From: JBCBSP01 sp964550935 | Lineage (GTDB): Bacteria > Pseudomonadota > Alphaproteobacteria > Caulobacterales > Maricaulaceae | Assembly (NCBI GenBank): GCA_964550935.1 | Contig: CAZKBB010000010.1 | Span: 1 to 59,437, forward strand | Direction of reading: 5' to 3' | Length of the DNA: 59,437 nucleotides | In this document: positions 1 to 8,043 of the stretch, one piece after another | How the letters are laid out: each line of letters opens with the position of its first letter | Position numbering within the stretch: the first letter of the stretch is position 1 | The notes under the pieces: model-generated | What the model saw: the letters and a program-made list of their open reading frames with translations, nothing else | Databases searched by the model: none | What the model was told of the DNA's origin: nothing | Program-made: the position numbers and the translations under genes

Positions 1-1190
1 GCGCGGTGATCGCCAACCGCATCGCGATGACCGCGATGCCGCAGCTCGTCGCCGCCTTCCACTCGCTCGTCGGCCTGTCGGCCGTTCTCGTGGCGGCTGC
101 GGTGCTCTATGCGCCGGCAGTGTTCAATGTGACCACCGACACCGGCGCGGTGAAGGGCCTTTCGCTTGTCGAGCTGGGCCTCGGCTCGGCGATCGGGGCG
201 ATCACGTTCTCCGGCTCGGTCATCGCGTTCCTGAAGCTGCAGGGCACGATGAGCGGCGCGCCGATCCTGCTTCCGGCCCGCCACCTGATCAATATCGGGC
301 TGGGCGCGGGCATATTCGTCTTTCTCGTCTTCCTCACCGCCTCCGGCGGCGAGGCGAAGACGGCCTTCTGGATCATCACCGTCGCCGCGCTGGTGCTGGG
401 CGTGCTGCTGATCATCCCGATCGGCGGCGCGGACATGCCCGTCGTCGTCTCCATGCTCAACAGCTATTCCGGCTGGGCGGCGGCGGCGCTGGGCTTCACG
501 CTTGAGAACACCGCGCTGCTCGTCACCGGCGCGCTTGTGGGCTCCTCCGGCGCGATCCTCTCCTACATCATGTGCAAGGGGATGAACCGCAGCTTCATCT
601 CGGTCATCCTCGGCGGCTTCGGCGGCGACGACGCCGCATCGGCAGCCGCGGCCGACCCCAACCGCACGGTCAAGCAGGGCTCCGCCGACGACGCCGCCTT
701 CATCATGAAGAACGCCTCCAAGGTCATCATCGTGCCGGGCTACGGCATGGCGGTCGCCCAGGCCCAGCACGCGCTCAAGGAAATGGCCGACGCGCTCAAG
801 GAGGAGGGCGTGGACGTCTCCTACGCGATCCACCCGGTGGCGGGCCGGATGCCAGGCCACATGAACGTGCTGCTGGCGGAGGCCCAGGTGCCCTATGACG
901 AGGTGTTCGAGCTGGAGGACATCAATTCCGCGTTCTCCACCGCCGACGTCGCCTTCGTCATCGGCGCCAACGACGTCACCAACCCGGCCGCCGAGGACGA
1001 TCCCTCCAGCCCCATCTACGGCATGCCGGTTCTGCAGGTGTGGAAGGCCGGCACGGTGATGTTCGTGAAGCGCTCGCTCGGCTCCGGCTACGCCGGCGTC
1101 GAAAACCCGCTCTTCTTCCGCGACAACACCATGATGCTCCTCGGCGACGCGAAAAAAATGACCGAGTCGATCGTCAAGGCGATTGATTAG
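1..1190 (+). CDS. pntB: NAD(P) transhydrogenase subunit beta, 5' end missing
   Basis: The reading frame is open from base 3 with no start in the window, so the N-terminus is cut off; about 396 residues of a protein usually near 460-480 remain. The visible part opens in the conserved stretch RRIAMTAMPQLVAAFHSLVG-like (here NRIAMTAMPQLVAAFHSLVG), followed by several membrane helices (roughly residues 15-190). It ends with the cytosolic NADP(H)-binding domain III, recognised by VPGYGMAVAQAQ and GANDVTNPAA. PntB forms the proton-translocating transhydrogenase with PntA in the inner membrane, coupling proton flow to hydride transfer from NADH to NADP+. pntA would be expected to the left, outside the window. 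No clear terminator is seen before the repeat-bounded module that begins about 20 bp downstream. Confidence 0.97.
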   Translation, partial: AVIANRIAMTAMPQLVAAFHSLVGLSAVLVAAAVLYAPAVFNVTTDTGAVKGLSLVELGLGSAIGAITFSGSVIAFLKLQGTMSGAPILLPARHLINIGLGAGIFVFLVFLTASGGEAKTAFWIITVAALVLGVLLIIPIGGADMPVVVSMLNSYSGWAAAALGFTLENTALLVTGALVGSSGAILSYIMCKGMNRSFISVILGGFGGDDAASAAAADPNRTVKQGSADDAAFIMKNASKVIIVPGYGMAVAQAQHALKEMADALKEEGVDVSYAIHPVAGRMPGHMNVLLAEAQVPYDEVFELEDINSAFSTADVAFVIGANDVTNPAAEDDPSSPIYGMPVLQVWKAGTVMFVKRSLGSGYAGVENPLFFRDNTMMLLGDAKKMTESIVKAID

Positions 1191-1212
1191 CGCTTGTGGG
1201 GAATTCCATGCG

Positions 1213-1258
1213 CGCATAATGTGAGTGTCGATAGCAATAACACTCAATTATGCGATGC
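1213..1258. repeat. Left boundary repeats of recombinase-linked module (two opposed copies)
   Basis: Bases 1233-1258 are the exact reverse complement of 3097-3122 (26 of 26 bases); the core read on the minus strand is CGCATAATTGAGTGTTATT. A third, degenerate copy lies head to head beside it at 1213-1228 (CGCATAATGTGAGTGT on the plus strand; one extra base relative to the core). This end is therefore itself a dyad, with arms CGCATAAT and ATTATGCG. CGCATAA equals the core of the XerC-binding arm of proteobacterial dif sites. That the repeat is a recombination site is inference from its position next to a tyrosine recombinase gene. Confidence 0.8.
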
Positions 1259-1950
1259 TCGAACTAAGCTCAGTTCTTTCAACCGTCGTGCCTCTGCTGA
1301 TCGGGGGGCTTGTCGGTAAAGAGCTTTACCGCTTCCTTGATAAACCCCGGGTCGTAATTGAGTACCGGCGTCCCGTGTTTTTTCATCAAGAGGACGGATG
1401 TTTTATTTCAATCAAAATAGCAAATGCGGGAAGAAGCGTTGCCGAAAATACGCTTGGAGTATTGTCTTTGTATGAGATTGATAATAAAACAAGAATAAAT
1501 CCGAATGAAGCAGCCACATTTGAAAACCTTCATGAATACCAAGACGAAGCCTTTCAATTTGAAAATCCTCGCCCTCAAATCGTGACTAGAGACTCCCAAT
1601 TTGATTTGAGCAATGAGGCGCTTTGCTGGGCTGTTTTAGGAAATCCGGGCTCCATAAATATAAACCCTGGCGTATCTCATAGGCTGGACATCTGCAAATT
1701 TTTTGATGATGGAGAGCGTCGATATTTTATCTTCCCCTGCGATCGCGGCTGGCGCAAAGTACTCATACGATTGGAAGTGGCAGAAATACAGGGTCGCATC
1801 CTAATCTGCCCGGAAAATGACTTCCCGACAGCCATGTTCTTTTCGATAACTGCGAAAGAAATCGGCCAGCCGATCTTCAAGTTAAAAAGACCATCCACGA
1901 AACAGGCGCTCAAGCTGAATTTTCGCCGGTCTCGCGCATTTTTGGACTAG
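1255..1950 (+). CDS. Unknown protein with one N-terminal membrane helix (module cargo)
   Basis: 231 residues from the ATG at 1255; a GTG at 1225 would add 10 residues but lies inside the boundary repeat. I prefer 1255 because the convergent glycosyltransferase starts at the equivalent base of its own repeat copy. There is no Shine-Dalgarno sequence. Residues about 5-22 (LSSVLSTVVPLLIGGLVG) form a hydrophobic helix; the rest is soluble and beta-rich, with a segment IKIANAGRSVAENTLG reminiscent of small immunoglobulin-like folds. I do not recognise a family. The DNA is clearly richer in A/T than the flanks and uses rare codons for this genome (ATA, AAA, TTT), a sign of horizontal acquisition. 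Its 3' end overlaps the convergent glycosyltransferase gene by 41 bp. Confidence 0.75.
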   Translation: MLELSSVLSTVVPLLIGGLVGKELYRFLDKPRVVIEYRRPVFFHQEDGCFISIKIANAGRSVAENTLGVLSLYEIDNKTRINPNEAATFENLHEYQDEAFQFENPRPQIVTRDSQFDLSNEALCWAVLGNPGSININPGVSHRLDICKFFDDGERRYFIFPCDRGWRKVLIRLEVAEIQGRILICPENDFPTAMFFSITAKEIGQPIFKLKRPSTKQALKLNFRRSRAFLD

Positions 1951-3100
1951 AAATATATTTACTGCCGTAAACTCGCATCGCAGCGTCAAAATCGTTTTCC
2001 ATCCGGAACAGTATGGCCTCACGGGTGTCGACAGGTTCGCCATCTATCGCCGCCTGGACGGCACTTGCGCACGCCGCGACGTCATCGACTGGAAAGAAAT
2101 ACACTGACTGAGGCGCAGGGCTTAGCTCTCGATGCGGCGGAATATCGCTCAGGACAAGCGGAAGACCCGCGGCGGCGCATTCGCGAACAGAAATCCCAAA
2201 CGAGCAATATCGCTCCGGCGAAAGCGCGATGTGTGACGCCTCGATCTCGCGGCGCATATCTGCAGCACGCTTGATGAAAAAGAGGTCGGGGCGGGAGGCT
2301 GAGTCGATGAGCCGGCGGATGGCGTCCGCTCCCGCGCGGTTCTCTTCAGATGCACCCGTCAGTACGAGTTCGATTTCGCGACCCGCTCGATGGAGTTTGT
2401 CAATTGCTGCGACCGCAACGTCCTGACCCTTCTGACGAAGCGCAAGGCGAGACGGAACAATGATGCGCGGACGGCGTCGTTCGGGTCGTCGGTCGGTGAG
2501 CACCCCTGCAACGTTCGTCCACGGCAAACCGAGTGGAACCGCGTGGACATGGCGGGCGAACCGGCTCGAATAGCAGTCTGCATAATAGCTCGTCGGAGCC
2601 GCCATGAGTTGAGGCGGCGTCGCAAACCCGCACTGGATGGCCTCCGCAAGCGCGTCGAACGCGCCGGGATGCCAAAACGCGTCGAGCTCATCGGGGTTTT
2701 CATGGATCGTGACCGCTGCGGGCAAACGATCAAAACCAAAAAGCGTGGATGAAAACGTGTTTAGATGTACAAAATCGAATTTTACACTTTCAAGTTGTCT
2801 TTCAACATATTTACTTAATGCTTCTGCACTCTCTGTGAAGGTTGATTGGCTATAGTAAGTTTTCTTAATGGCATAGAAGGCATTGTTTCGGAAGGAATTT
2901 AAAGCAGAACGGACAGGCTCAGGGATTGATCCAAATACCTCAACTCCTTCGATCGTAAGCTTCCTCTCCGGATTGCTGCACAGAACAAAGCAGTCGAAAC
3001 CGTACCTTCGTAGGCTTTTTGCGGCGTCAATGACGAAGCGCTCGGTGCCACCGATGAAGTTTGGGGAGATCGGCCAAACTGTGTGGAAACAAATTCGCAT
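1910..3100 (-). CDS. GT4-type glycosyltransferase (module cargo)
   Basis: 396 residues with GT-B architecture. The N-terminal domain begins MRICFHTVWPISPNFIGGTE, with the usual glycine loop (GGTE) of sugar-nucleotide-dependent retaining transferases. The C-terminal domain has RPRIIVPSRLALRQKGQDVA and an E-x7-E-like segment (SPERYCSFGISVRECAAAGLPLV) typical of family GT4. It probably transfers a sugar from a nucleotide donor to a surface glycan; the substrate is not predictable. The start ATG at 3100 lies inside the right boundary repeat, 21 bp after the stop of the recombinase gene on the same strand, and has no Shine-Dalgarno, so expression may depend on coupling to the recombinase gene. The 5' half is AT-rich, the 3' half closer to the local composition. 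Confidence 0.9.
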   Translation of the reverse strand: MRICFHTVWPISPNFIGGTERFVIDAAKSLRRYGFDCFVLCSNPERKLTIEGVEVFGSIPEPVRSALNSFRNNAFYAIKKTYYSQSTFTESAEALSKYVERQLESVKFDFVHLNTFSSTLFGFDRLPAAVTIHENPDELDAFWHPGAFDALAEAIQCGFATPPQLMAAPTSYYADCYSSRFARHVHAVPLGLPWTNVAGVLTDRRPERRRPRIIVPSRLALRQKGQDVAVAAIDKLHRAGREIELVLTGASEENRAGADAIRRLIDSASRPDLFFIKRAADMRREIEASHIALSPERYCSFGISVRECAAAGLPLVLSDIPPHRELSPAPQSVYFFPVDDVAACASAVQAAIDGEPVDTREAILFRMENDFDAAMRVYGSKYISSPKMRETGENSA

Positions 3101-3122
3101 CGCATAATTGAGTGTTATTGCT
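3097..3122. repeat. Right boundary repeat of recombinase-linked module
   Basis: 26-bp exact inverted copy of 1233-1258. It begins with GCATCGCATAATTGAG and ends at the last base of the recombinase stop codon (TGA, 3122-3124 on the minus strand). It contains a XerC-arm-like CGCATAA, then 7 bp (TTGAGTG), then TTAT. Unlike the left end, it has no adjacent opposed copy. Confidence 0.85.
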
Positions 3123-4030
3123 CACCCCAGTAGATCCCCCTTCTTCATGGCCTCTTTCAGGGCTTCGTCGGCGACGTGGGCGTAGATTTCGGTGGTGGCG
3201 ATTGAGGCGTGGCCGAGCAGACGCTGGACGAAGCGGATGTCGACGCCGCGTTCCAGGTGCAGCGTCGCCGAGGTGTGGCGCAGCATGTGCGGCGTCACGC
3301 GCCCCGCCCCGGCGGCGTCGGCGAGCCGTCGCAGGCGCAGGCGGACGTTGGCGGGGGTGAGCGGGCGTCCGGCGTCGTTGAGAAACAGAGCGCAGCCGGG
3401 CCCTTCAAGGGCGGCGCGAGCGGCGGCATGGCGCGCGAGCAGGCGCGCCAGGCGCTCGTTGACGACGAAGACGGTGCGCTCGCGCGCGCCCTTGCCGCGC
3501 ACCCGCAAGGCGCCGGACCAGACGTCGAAATCGCACGGCCTCAACGCACACGTTTCGCCCACGCGCAGCCCGGTCGCGATCATCAGCGGAAAAACGAGGC
3601 GGGCGCCGGCGCGTTCGACTGTCGCAGCGGCGTCCGGCGGCGCGGCGCCACCGCCGGGCGTGCCCGCCGCGATGGCGGTGAGCGCCGGCAATAGCGCGCG
3701 CGGCGCGGTGCGCGGCAAGGCGTTCGCCACGCGCCGCAGGCTCGGCGCCACGGGGCGCGCGGGCGCCTTCACCCCGCGCGCGGCCTTGAGCCAGTCCAGA
3801 AATCCGTTCACCGCAACCACCCGCCGGCGCGCCGAGCGCGGCGACAACGCGCAGACATCGCTGAGATGCGCCGGGTAGGCCTCGATCCTGGCCTTCAGCG
3901 CGCGCCGCGCCCCGCCGAGATACGCGGTGAAATGGCTGAGATCGCTGTGGTAGGCGCGCAAGGTGTTGTCGGACAGCCCGCGCCGCAGACGCGCATCCTC
4001 CAGATAATCGCGAACGTATTCGGCATACAT
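3122..4030 (-). CDS. Tyrosine recombinase/integrase, XerC-like
   Basis: 302 residues from the ATG at 4030 (MYAEYVRDYLEDARLRRGLS); a TTG six codons upstream is possible but less likely. It has the N-terminal SAM-like DNA-binding domain of phage integrases (residues about 1-90). The C-terminal catalytic domain has all signature residues visible: Arg in TGLRVGE, the hairpin Lys in RVRGKGARE, H-x-x-R in HMLRHT, a His in LLGHAS and the nucleophilic Tyr in TTEIYAHV. The length and motifs fit XerC/XerD or integron-type site-specific recombinases. The gene ends exactly at the 26-bp boundary repeat and lies next to the two-gene module, so it is the obvious candidate to act on these repeats. Its own base composition is GC-rich, unlike the cargo. 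It could alternatively be the chromosomal XerC, but the lack of the usual xerC neighbours argues against that. Confidence 0.92.
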   Translation of the reverse strand: MYAEYVRDYLEDARLRRGLSDNTLRAYHSDLSHFTAYLGGARRALKARIEAYPAHLSDVCALSPRSARRRVVAVNGFLDWLKAARGVKAPARPVAPSLRRVANALPRTAPRALLPALTAIAAGTPGGGAAPPDAAATVERAGARLVFPLMIATGLRVGETCALRPCDFDVWSGALRVRGKGARERTVFVVNERLARLLARHAAARAALEGPGCALFLNDAGRPLTPANVRLRLRRLADAAGAGRVTPHMLRHTSATLHLERGVDIRFVQRLLGHASIATTEIYAHVADEALKEAMKKGDLLG

Positions 4031-4071
4031 CGTTGGCCCCCCCGGCAAAGGCGGTAGCCGTGAGGGGTTCG

Positions 4072-4087
4072 AAAACTCTCAATTTCG
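4072..4087. repeat. Possible degenerate fourth copy of the module repeat
   Basis: AAAACTCTCAATTTCG upstream of the recombinase gene matches the 1233-1258 repeat (ATAACACTCAATTATG) at 12 of 16 positions, in the same orientation, including a 7-bp CTCAATT core. If real, the recombinase gene too would lie between opposed copies. It is short and could be chance. Confidence 0.3.
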
Positions 4088-4218
4088 TCAATGTGTTAAC
4101 GTGTATTTTCCACAACCCGTGGCGCGTCCGCGGCCGAAATCGGGCGCTTCGGCGCCGGTTCGGCTCATCGCGCGTTCAGGGGCCGATTGCGAGGGTTGCG
4201 GCGGGGAGGATCACCGCC

Positions 4219-4521
4219 ATGACCATCGCACTCGCCGCCGCGGCCGCCGCCGTTTCGTTGGACGCCGACATCGCCGAAGACTGCACTCTGGACGACACGC
4301 CGCTTCACGGCCGCGTCCAGGTCGTGGACCGCTTTCCGGACTTCGACGTGAAGGTTGTCGACAGCTTTCCCGATCTGGAGGTCCAGCGCGTCGACAGCTT
4401 CCCGGACGCGTGCGGGAAATGGCGCTTCGTGGACACTTATCCGGACTTCACCGTGCGCTATGTGGACAGTTTTCCAGATTTCAGCGTGCAGTTCGTGGAC
4501 CGGTTTCCGGGACGGCGCTGA
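4219..4521 (+). CDS. Small exported protein of 11-residue VDxFPD repeats (possible septoil-knot family)
   Basis: 100 residues; the ATG at 4219 follows a good Shine-Dalgarno (GGGGAGGA). The N-terminus (TIALAAAAAAVSLDA) is hydrophobic and signal-like. From residue 31 to the end the protein is six near-copies of an 11-residue unit of the form V-x-x-V-D-x-F-P-D-F-x; the third unit is interrupted by ACGK. Two cysteines (C22, C65) could pair outside the cytoplasm. Such short VDxFPD repeat proteins resemble what has been described as the 7(1) septoil-knot domain; I give that from memory and with moderate certainty. The gene stands alone between the recombinase gene, which is divergent, and an exported VOC gene. 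The function is unknown. Confidence 0.75.
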   Translation: MTIALAAAAAAVSLDADIAEDCTLDDTPLHGRVQVVDRFPDFDVKVVDSFPDLEVQRVDSFPDACGKWRFVDTYPDFTVRYVDSFPDFSVQFVDRFPGRR

Positions 4522-4587
4522 CACGCCGGCCCGGCGCGCGGTCGGCGCTTCGGCGCGCTTGACTTCAAGAGCCCCTGTGCGAGCGTC

Positions 4588-4599
4588 TTGTCCGGACAA
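4588..4599. promoter_or_regulatory. Palindromic operator candidate TTGTCCGGACAA
   Basis: Perfect 12-bp palindrome 21 bp before the VOC start codon. Close matches lie upstream of the TonB receptor (5689-5706) and between the divergent VOC and hydrolase genes (47973-47983). The binding regulator is not identified. Confidence 0.5.
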
Positions 4600-4620
4600 A
4601 GTTTCGCCGGAGATGCCGCC

Positions 4621-5652
4621 ATGATCCGCACGCTCGCCGCTTTCGCCGCCCTCACGCTCGCCGCGCCGGCCTGCGCTCAAGGCCCCGCCTTTACGCCGGA
4701 GACCGGGCGGGGTTGGCAGGAGATCGTCCTCTCCGTCTCAGACATCGAGCGCACCGCGCGCTTCTTCACCGAGGTGGCCGGCTATGAGATCGCGGCCGAG
4801 GGCGCGGCCCCCCGCGAACTTCTGGACCAGTACGGGCTCGGCGAGGCGGCGAGCGCGCGGCAGGCGCTGTTGAAGAGCTCCGGCAAGACCGTCGGCTGGG
4901 TCCGGCTGATCGATTTCGACGGCGTCGACCAGAGCCTGATCCGCCCCGGCGCTCAGGCCTGGGACCAGGGCGGGCTGTTCTCCATGATGGTGCGCTCCGA
5001 AGAGGCCGCCGAGGTTATGGACGCGGCCCATGCGCGCGGCTGGAGCGTGTTCAACCAGCCCCAGGTGTTCGAGTTCGGCCCGCTCACCATCAAGAACGTG
5101 GTCGTGCGCCTGCCCGACGGGATCAATCTGGCGGTCTATTCGCGCGTCTCCCCGCCGGTGGAGGGCTGGGATGACCTGGAGGGCTTCTCCTACCCGTTCA
5201 ACACCATGGCGATGGTCCACGATATCGAAGCCGAACGGGCCTTTTTCGAGGGCGGGCTCGGATTCTCCCCGTTCTGGGAGGGCGATTACATCGACGCCGC
5301 GCCGGCGGATACGAACTTCGCCATGCCGGACAATCTCGCCGACGAGATCCCCCGGCGCACGGCCATCCTGCAGCAGCGACCCGGCGAAGACGGCCGGGTC
5401 GAGCTGATGGAGTTCGTCGGGCTGGACGGAGCGGACTTCTCAGGCCGGGCCGTGGCGCCCAATCTGGGCATCTTGTCGGTGCGCCTGCCGGTGGACGATG
5501 TCGAGATCGCGCTGGCCGGCGCGATCGCCCATGGCGGGGCGCCCTATTGTGCGCCCGCCGCGATGACGCTCGCGCCGTACGGCGCGGTGCGGCACGCCTG
5601 CGTGAGAAGCCCGGCCGGGATCATCGTGGAGCTGATCGCGCCGGCGCTCTGA
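4621..5652 (+). CDS. Exported VOC-family (glyoxalase/dioxygenase-fold) protein, two domains
   Basis: 343 residues from the ATG at 4621, chosen because it gives a clean Sec signal (MIRTLAAFAALTLAAPACAQ) and follows GGAG. Two VOC modules are visible: residues about 25-170 (IVLSVSDIERTARFFTEVAG ... GINLAVYSR) and about 185-340 (MAMVHDIEAERAFFEGGLGF ... GIIVELIAPAL). VOC proteins bind a metal and act as dioxygenases, lyases or resistance proteins; being periplasmic is unusual. It is separated by 139 bp from a TonB receptor on the same strand, and both genes carry the TTGTCCGGACAA-type site. This suggests that it processes, or holds, the ligand taken up by that receptor. The substrate cannot be told from sequence. 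Confidence 0.85.
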   Translation: MIRTLAAFAALTLAAPACAQGPAFTPETGRGWQEIVLSVSDIERTARFFTEVAGYEIAAEGAAPRELLDQYGLGEAASARQALLKSSGKTVGWVRLIDFDGVDQSLIRPGAQAWDQGGLFSMMVRSEEAAEVMDAAHARGWSVFNQPQVFEFGPLTIKNVVVRLPDGINLAVYSRVSPPVEGWDDLEGFSYPFNTMAMVHDIEAERAFFEGGLGFSPFWEGDYIDAAPADTNFAMPDNLADEIPRRTAILQQRPGEDGRVELMEFVGLDGADFSGRAVAPNLGILSVRLPVDDVEIALAGAIAHGGAPYCAPAAMTLAPYGAVRHACVRSPAGIIVELIAPAL

Positions 5653-5688
5653 CGCGTCGAAACGTGCTGAAATGTCACACGCCTGCAA

Positions 5689-5706
5689 AATTTGTTCGGA
5701 CAAATT
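5689..5706. promoter_or_regulatory. Operator candidate AATTTGTTCGGACAAATT
   Basis: Inverted repeat with 7-bp arms (AATTTGT/ACAAATT) around TCGG, about 85 bp before the TonB receptor start. It shares the TTGT-YCGG-ACAA core with the sites at 4588 and 47973. Confidence 0.55.
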
Positions 5707-5791
5707 GGCATGCCGATGAGTCATATCTAGTCTACCATCAGTCTGTGCGAGCCGAAAACGGCCGCGCGGACCGCCGCATCAGGGGAGAGAG

Positions 5792-8017
5792 ATGATGTCA
5801 CGCCTTCGCACAACGCTGCTCGCCGGCGCCAGCCTCGCCGCGGCGTCCGCCGCCGCGCCCGCCTTCGCTCAGGACGCGCCTGAAGCGCGCACCGGCGGGG
5901 TCGAGTCCATCACCGTCACCGCCCAGCGCCGCGCGGAAAGCCTTCAGGATGTTCCCATCGCGATCACCGCGCTCGGCGAAGCCGAGCTTCAGCGCCAGGC
6001 GCTCGAGGAGATCACGGACCTGCGCTACACCGCGCCGAACGTGCAGATCCAGAAGAACACGGGCCTGGCCAACGGCGCGCAGGTGTATATCCGCGGCGTC
6101 GGTCAGGACGAGTCCTCGCTGTTCGCGGAAGTCGGCGTCGGCATCTATGTGGACGGCGTTTATCTGGGCAAGCAGAACGGCTCCACGCTCGATCTCGTCG
6201 ACCTTGAGCGCGTCGAGCTGCTGCGCGGGCCTCAGGGCACCTATTATGGCCGGAACACGAACGGCGGCGCGATCCGCTTCATCTCGCGCCGGCCTGAGCT
6301 GAGCGGCGATCGCACGATGCTCGACCTGGCGGTGGGCACGCAGGATCGCGTCGACGTGCGCGCCTCCTACTCCGCGGCCGTGATCGAGAACGAGCTCGGC
6401 GTGAAGTTCGACGTGTTCTCGCGCAATCAGGACGGCGATTACGACCTGCAGGGCACGCCCGGCGGCCCGGTCAGCTCGATCGCCTACCAGCCCGAAGACG
6501 AGGTCAACAATGTGGAGCGCTATGGCGGTCGCGCCGCGCTCCTGTGGACGCCGAACGCGACGACCGAGCTGTACGTTGTCGGCGACTACACTTGGGACGA
6601 TAGCGGGACCTTCCTGCCCACCCCCATCCAGCGCGACGTCAACGGGACTCCGGGCGCCAGCCCGGCCGCCCAGGCTGACGACCTGTTCCCTGAACCCTTC
6701 GGCCGTCGCGCGGGCGTGACGTCCATCCCGCCCTTCCACGAGTATCGCGGCGGCGGGCTTTCGGCCACGCTGACCCTCGACACCGGGATCGGCGAGTTCA
6801 AGTCGATCACCGCGTTCCGCGGCTTCAACCAGGACACCTCGGTGGATCTGGACGGACCCTCGATCCTGGACCTCTACCAGCAGCTGGAGCAGGAGCAGTT
6901 CACCCAGGAGTTTCAGCTCGTCGGCGAGGTGGGCTCGATCGAGTATATCGGCGGGGTCTACTACTTCTATGAAGATGTCGAGCAGCTGGCCGACAACCTG
7001 TTCAACCAGCTCTTCGCGTTCTTCCTCAGCACGCCCTACGGGCTGAACGACGATCAGCAGACCACGCGCTCCTACGCGGTGTTCGGCGAAGGCACCTGGA
7101 ACGCGACGGATAAGCTTTCGCTCACCCTTGGCGGGCGCTTCACCTCCGATGAGAAGGAGGCCGAGCGCGCGCTTCTGGACCCGGCGACCCGGACCCCGAT
7201 CTGGCGGACCTCGCCGGAATTCGAGGACGAGAACTTCTCCTTCCGCGTGCTGGGCGAGTACCAGTTCACACCCTCGATCATGGGTTATGCGTCATACTCC
7301 ACCGGCTACAAGGCCGGCGGGTTCGCGGGCACGCGGCCGCTGACGCCGGGCAACTCGCGCAACACCTATGCGCCTGAAGAGCTCGGCGCGTACGAGGTGG
7401 GCGTGCGCTCTGACCTGTTCAACGACACGCTTCGGCTGAACGCGACCTACTTCTACTCGGTCTATGACGACCTGCAGCTCTCCGTGCTGGAAGGCGCCAC
7501 GCTGCAGTTCGGCGTGATCAACGCCGATGCGATCGTGGAGGGCCTCGAGGTGGAATACACTTGGCGTCCGAACGATCGCTTCCAGCTGTCGGGCAACCTG
7601 GCCACGGCCGACTTCGAGTATGACGAAGGCGCGCGCGTCGACCCGAACGTGGGCAAACCCTTCAACACGCTCGACGGCAAGCAGTTCCCCGATCTGTCGA
7701 CGCGGGCGAACATCGCCTTCTTCCAGCCGGTGGAGTGGGGCGAGCTGTCCTTCGGCGGCTCGATCACCTACGCCAGCGAGTTCCCGCGCAATGTGGGCAA
7801 CAGCCCGGAGATCTTCTCCGACGAACAGACCACGATCGATCTGTTCGCGGCGCTGACCTCGCCGGACGGCTGGCGCTTCCAGATCGAGGGCAAGAACGTC
7901 ACCGACGAGGACTTCTTCCTGGCCGGCTCCTCGGCCGGGGCGGCGGACGGCTCCTTCGGCTCGCGCTTCTACGCGCCGGGCGCGATCTGGAGTGCAAGCC
8001 TGCGCCTGGAATTCTAG
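5792..8017 (+). CDS. TonB-dependent outer-membrane receptor
   Basis: 741 residues (ATG 5792; a second ATG at 5795 is equally good; Shine-Dalgarno AGGGGAGAG). Signal peptide MSRLRTTLLAGASLAAASAAAPAFA, then a TonB-box-like ESITVTAQRRAESLQDVPIA, the plug domain (about residues 45-165, with RGVGQDESS and LLRGPQGTYYGRNTNGGAIR) and a long 22-strand barrel ending in SLRLEF with the terminal Phe required for assembly. The plug sequence is of the type common in sphingomonad and Caulobacterales receptors for hydrophobic or aromatic compounds, plant glycosides and terpenoids rather than classical siderophore receptors. The neighbouring exported VOC gene and the CoA-ligase and thiolase genes fit uptake of a carbon source. 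Expression probably depends on the operator at 5689. Confidence 0.95.
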   Translation: MMSRLRTTLLAGASLAAASAAAPAFAQDAPEARTGGVESITVTAQRRAESLQDVPIAITALGEAELQRQALEEITDLRYTAPNVQIQKNTGLANGAQVYIRGVGQDESSLFAEVGVGIYVDGVYLGKQNGSTLDLVDLERVELLRGPQGTYYGRNTNGGAIRFISRRPELSGDRTMLDLAVGTQDRVDVRASYSAAVIENELGVKFDVFSRNQDGDYDLQGTPGGPVSSIAYQPEDEVNNVERYGGRAALLWTPNATTELYVVGDYTWDDSGTFLPTPIQRDVNGTPGASPAAQADDLFPEPFGRRAGVTSIPPFHEYRGGGLSATLTLDTGIGEFKSITAFRGFNQDTSVDLDGPSILDLYQQLEQEQFTQEFQLVGEVGSIEYIGGVYYFYEDVEQLADNLFNQLFAFFLSTPYGLNDDQQTTRSYAVFGEGTWNATDKLSLTLGGRFTSDEKEAERALLDPATRTPIWRTSPEFEDENFSFRVLGEYQFTPSIMGYASYSTGYKAGGFAGTRPLTPGNSRNTYAPEELGAYEVGVRSDLFNDTLRLNATYFYSVYDDLQLSVLEGATLQFGVINADAIVEGLEVEYTWRPNDRFQLSGNLATADFEYDEGARVDPNVGKPFNTLDGKQFPDLSTRANIAFFQPVEWGELSFGGSITYASEFPRNVGNSPEIFSDEQTTIDLFAALTSPDGWRFQIEGKNVTDEDFFLAGSSAGAADGSFGSRFYAPGAIWSASLRLEF

Positions 8018-8043
8018 CGCCAAGGGGCGCTTACGACGCGGAA

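Noticed and set aside
1191..4100. Ordinary integrated genomic island with direct att repeats at a tRNA gene
   Set aside because: No tRNA gene or direct repeats here; the repeats are inverted and the recombinase lies outside the enclosed segment.
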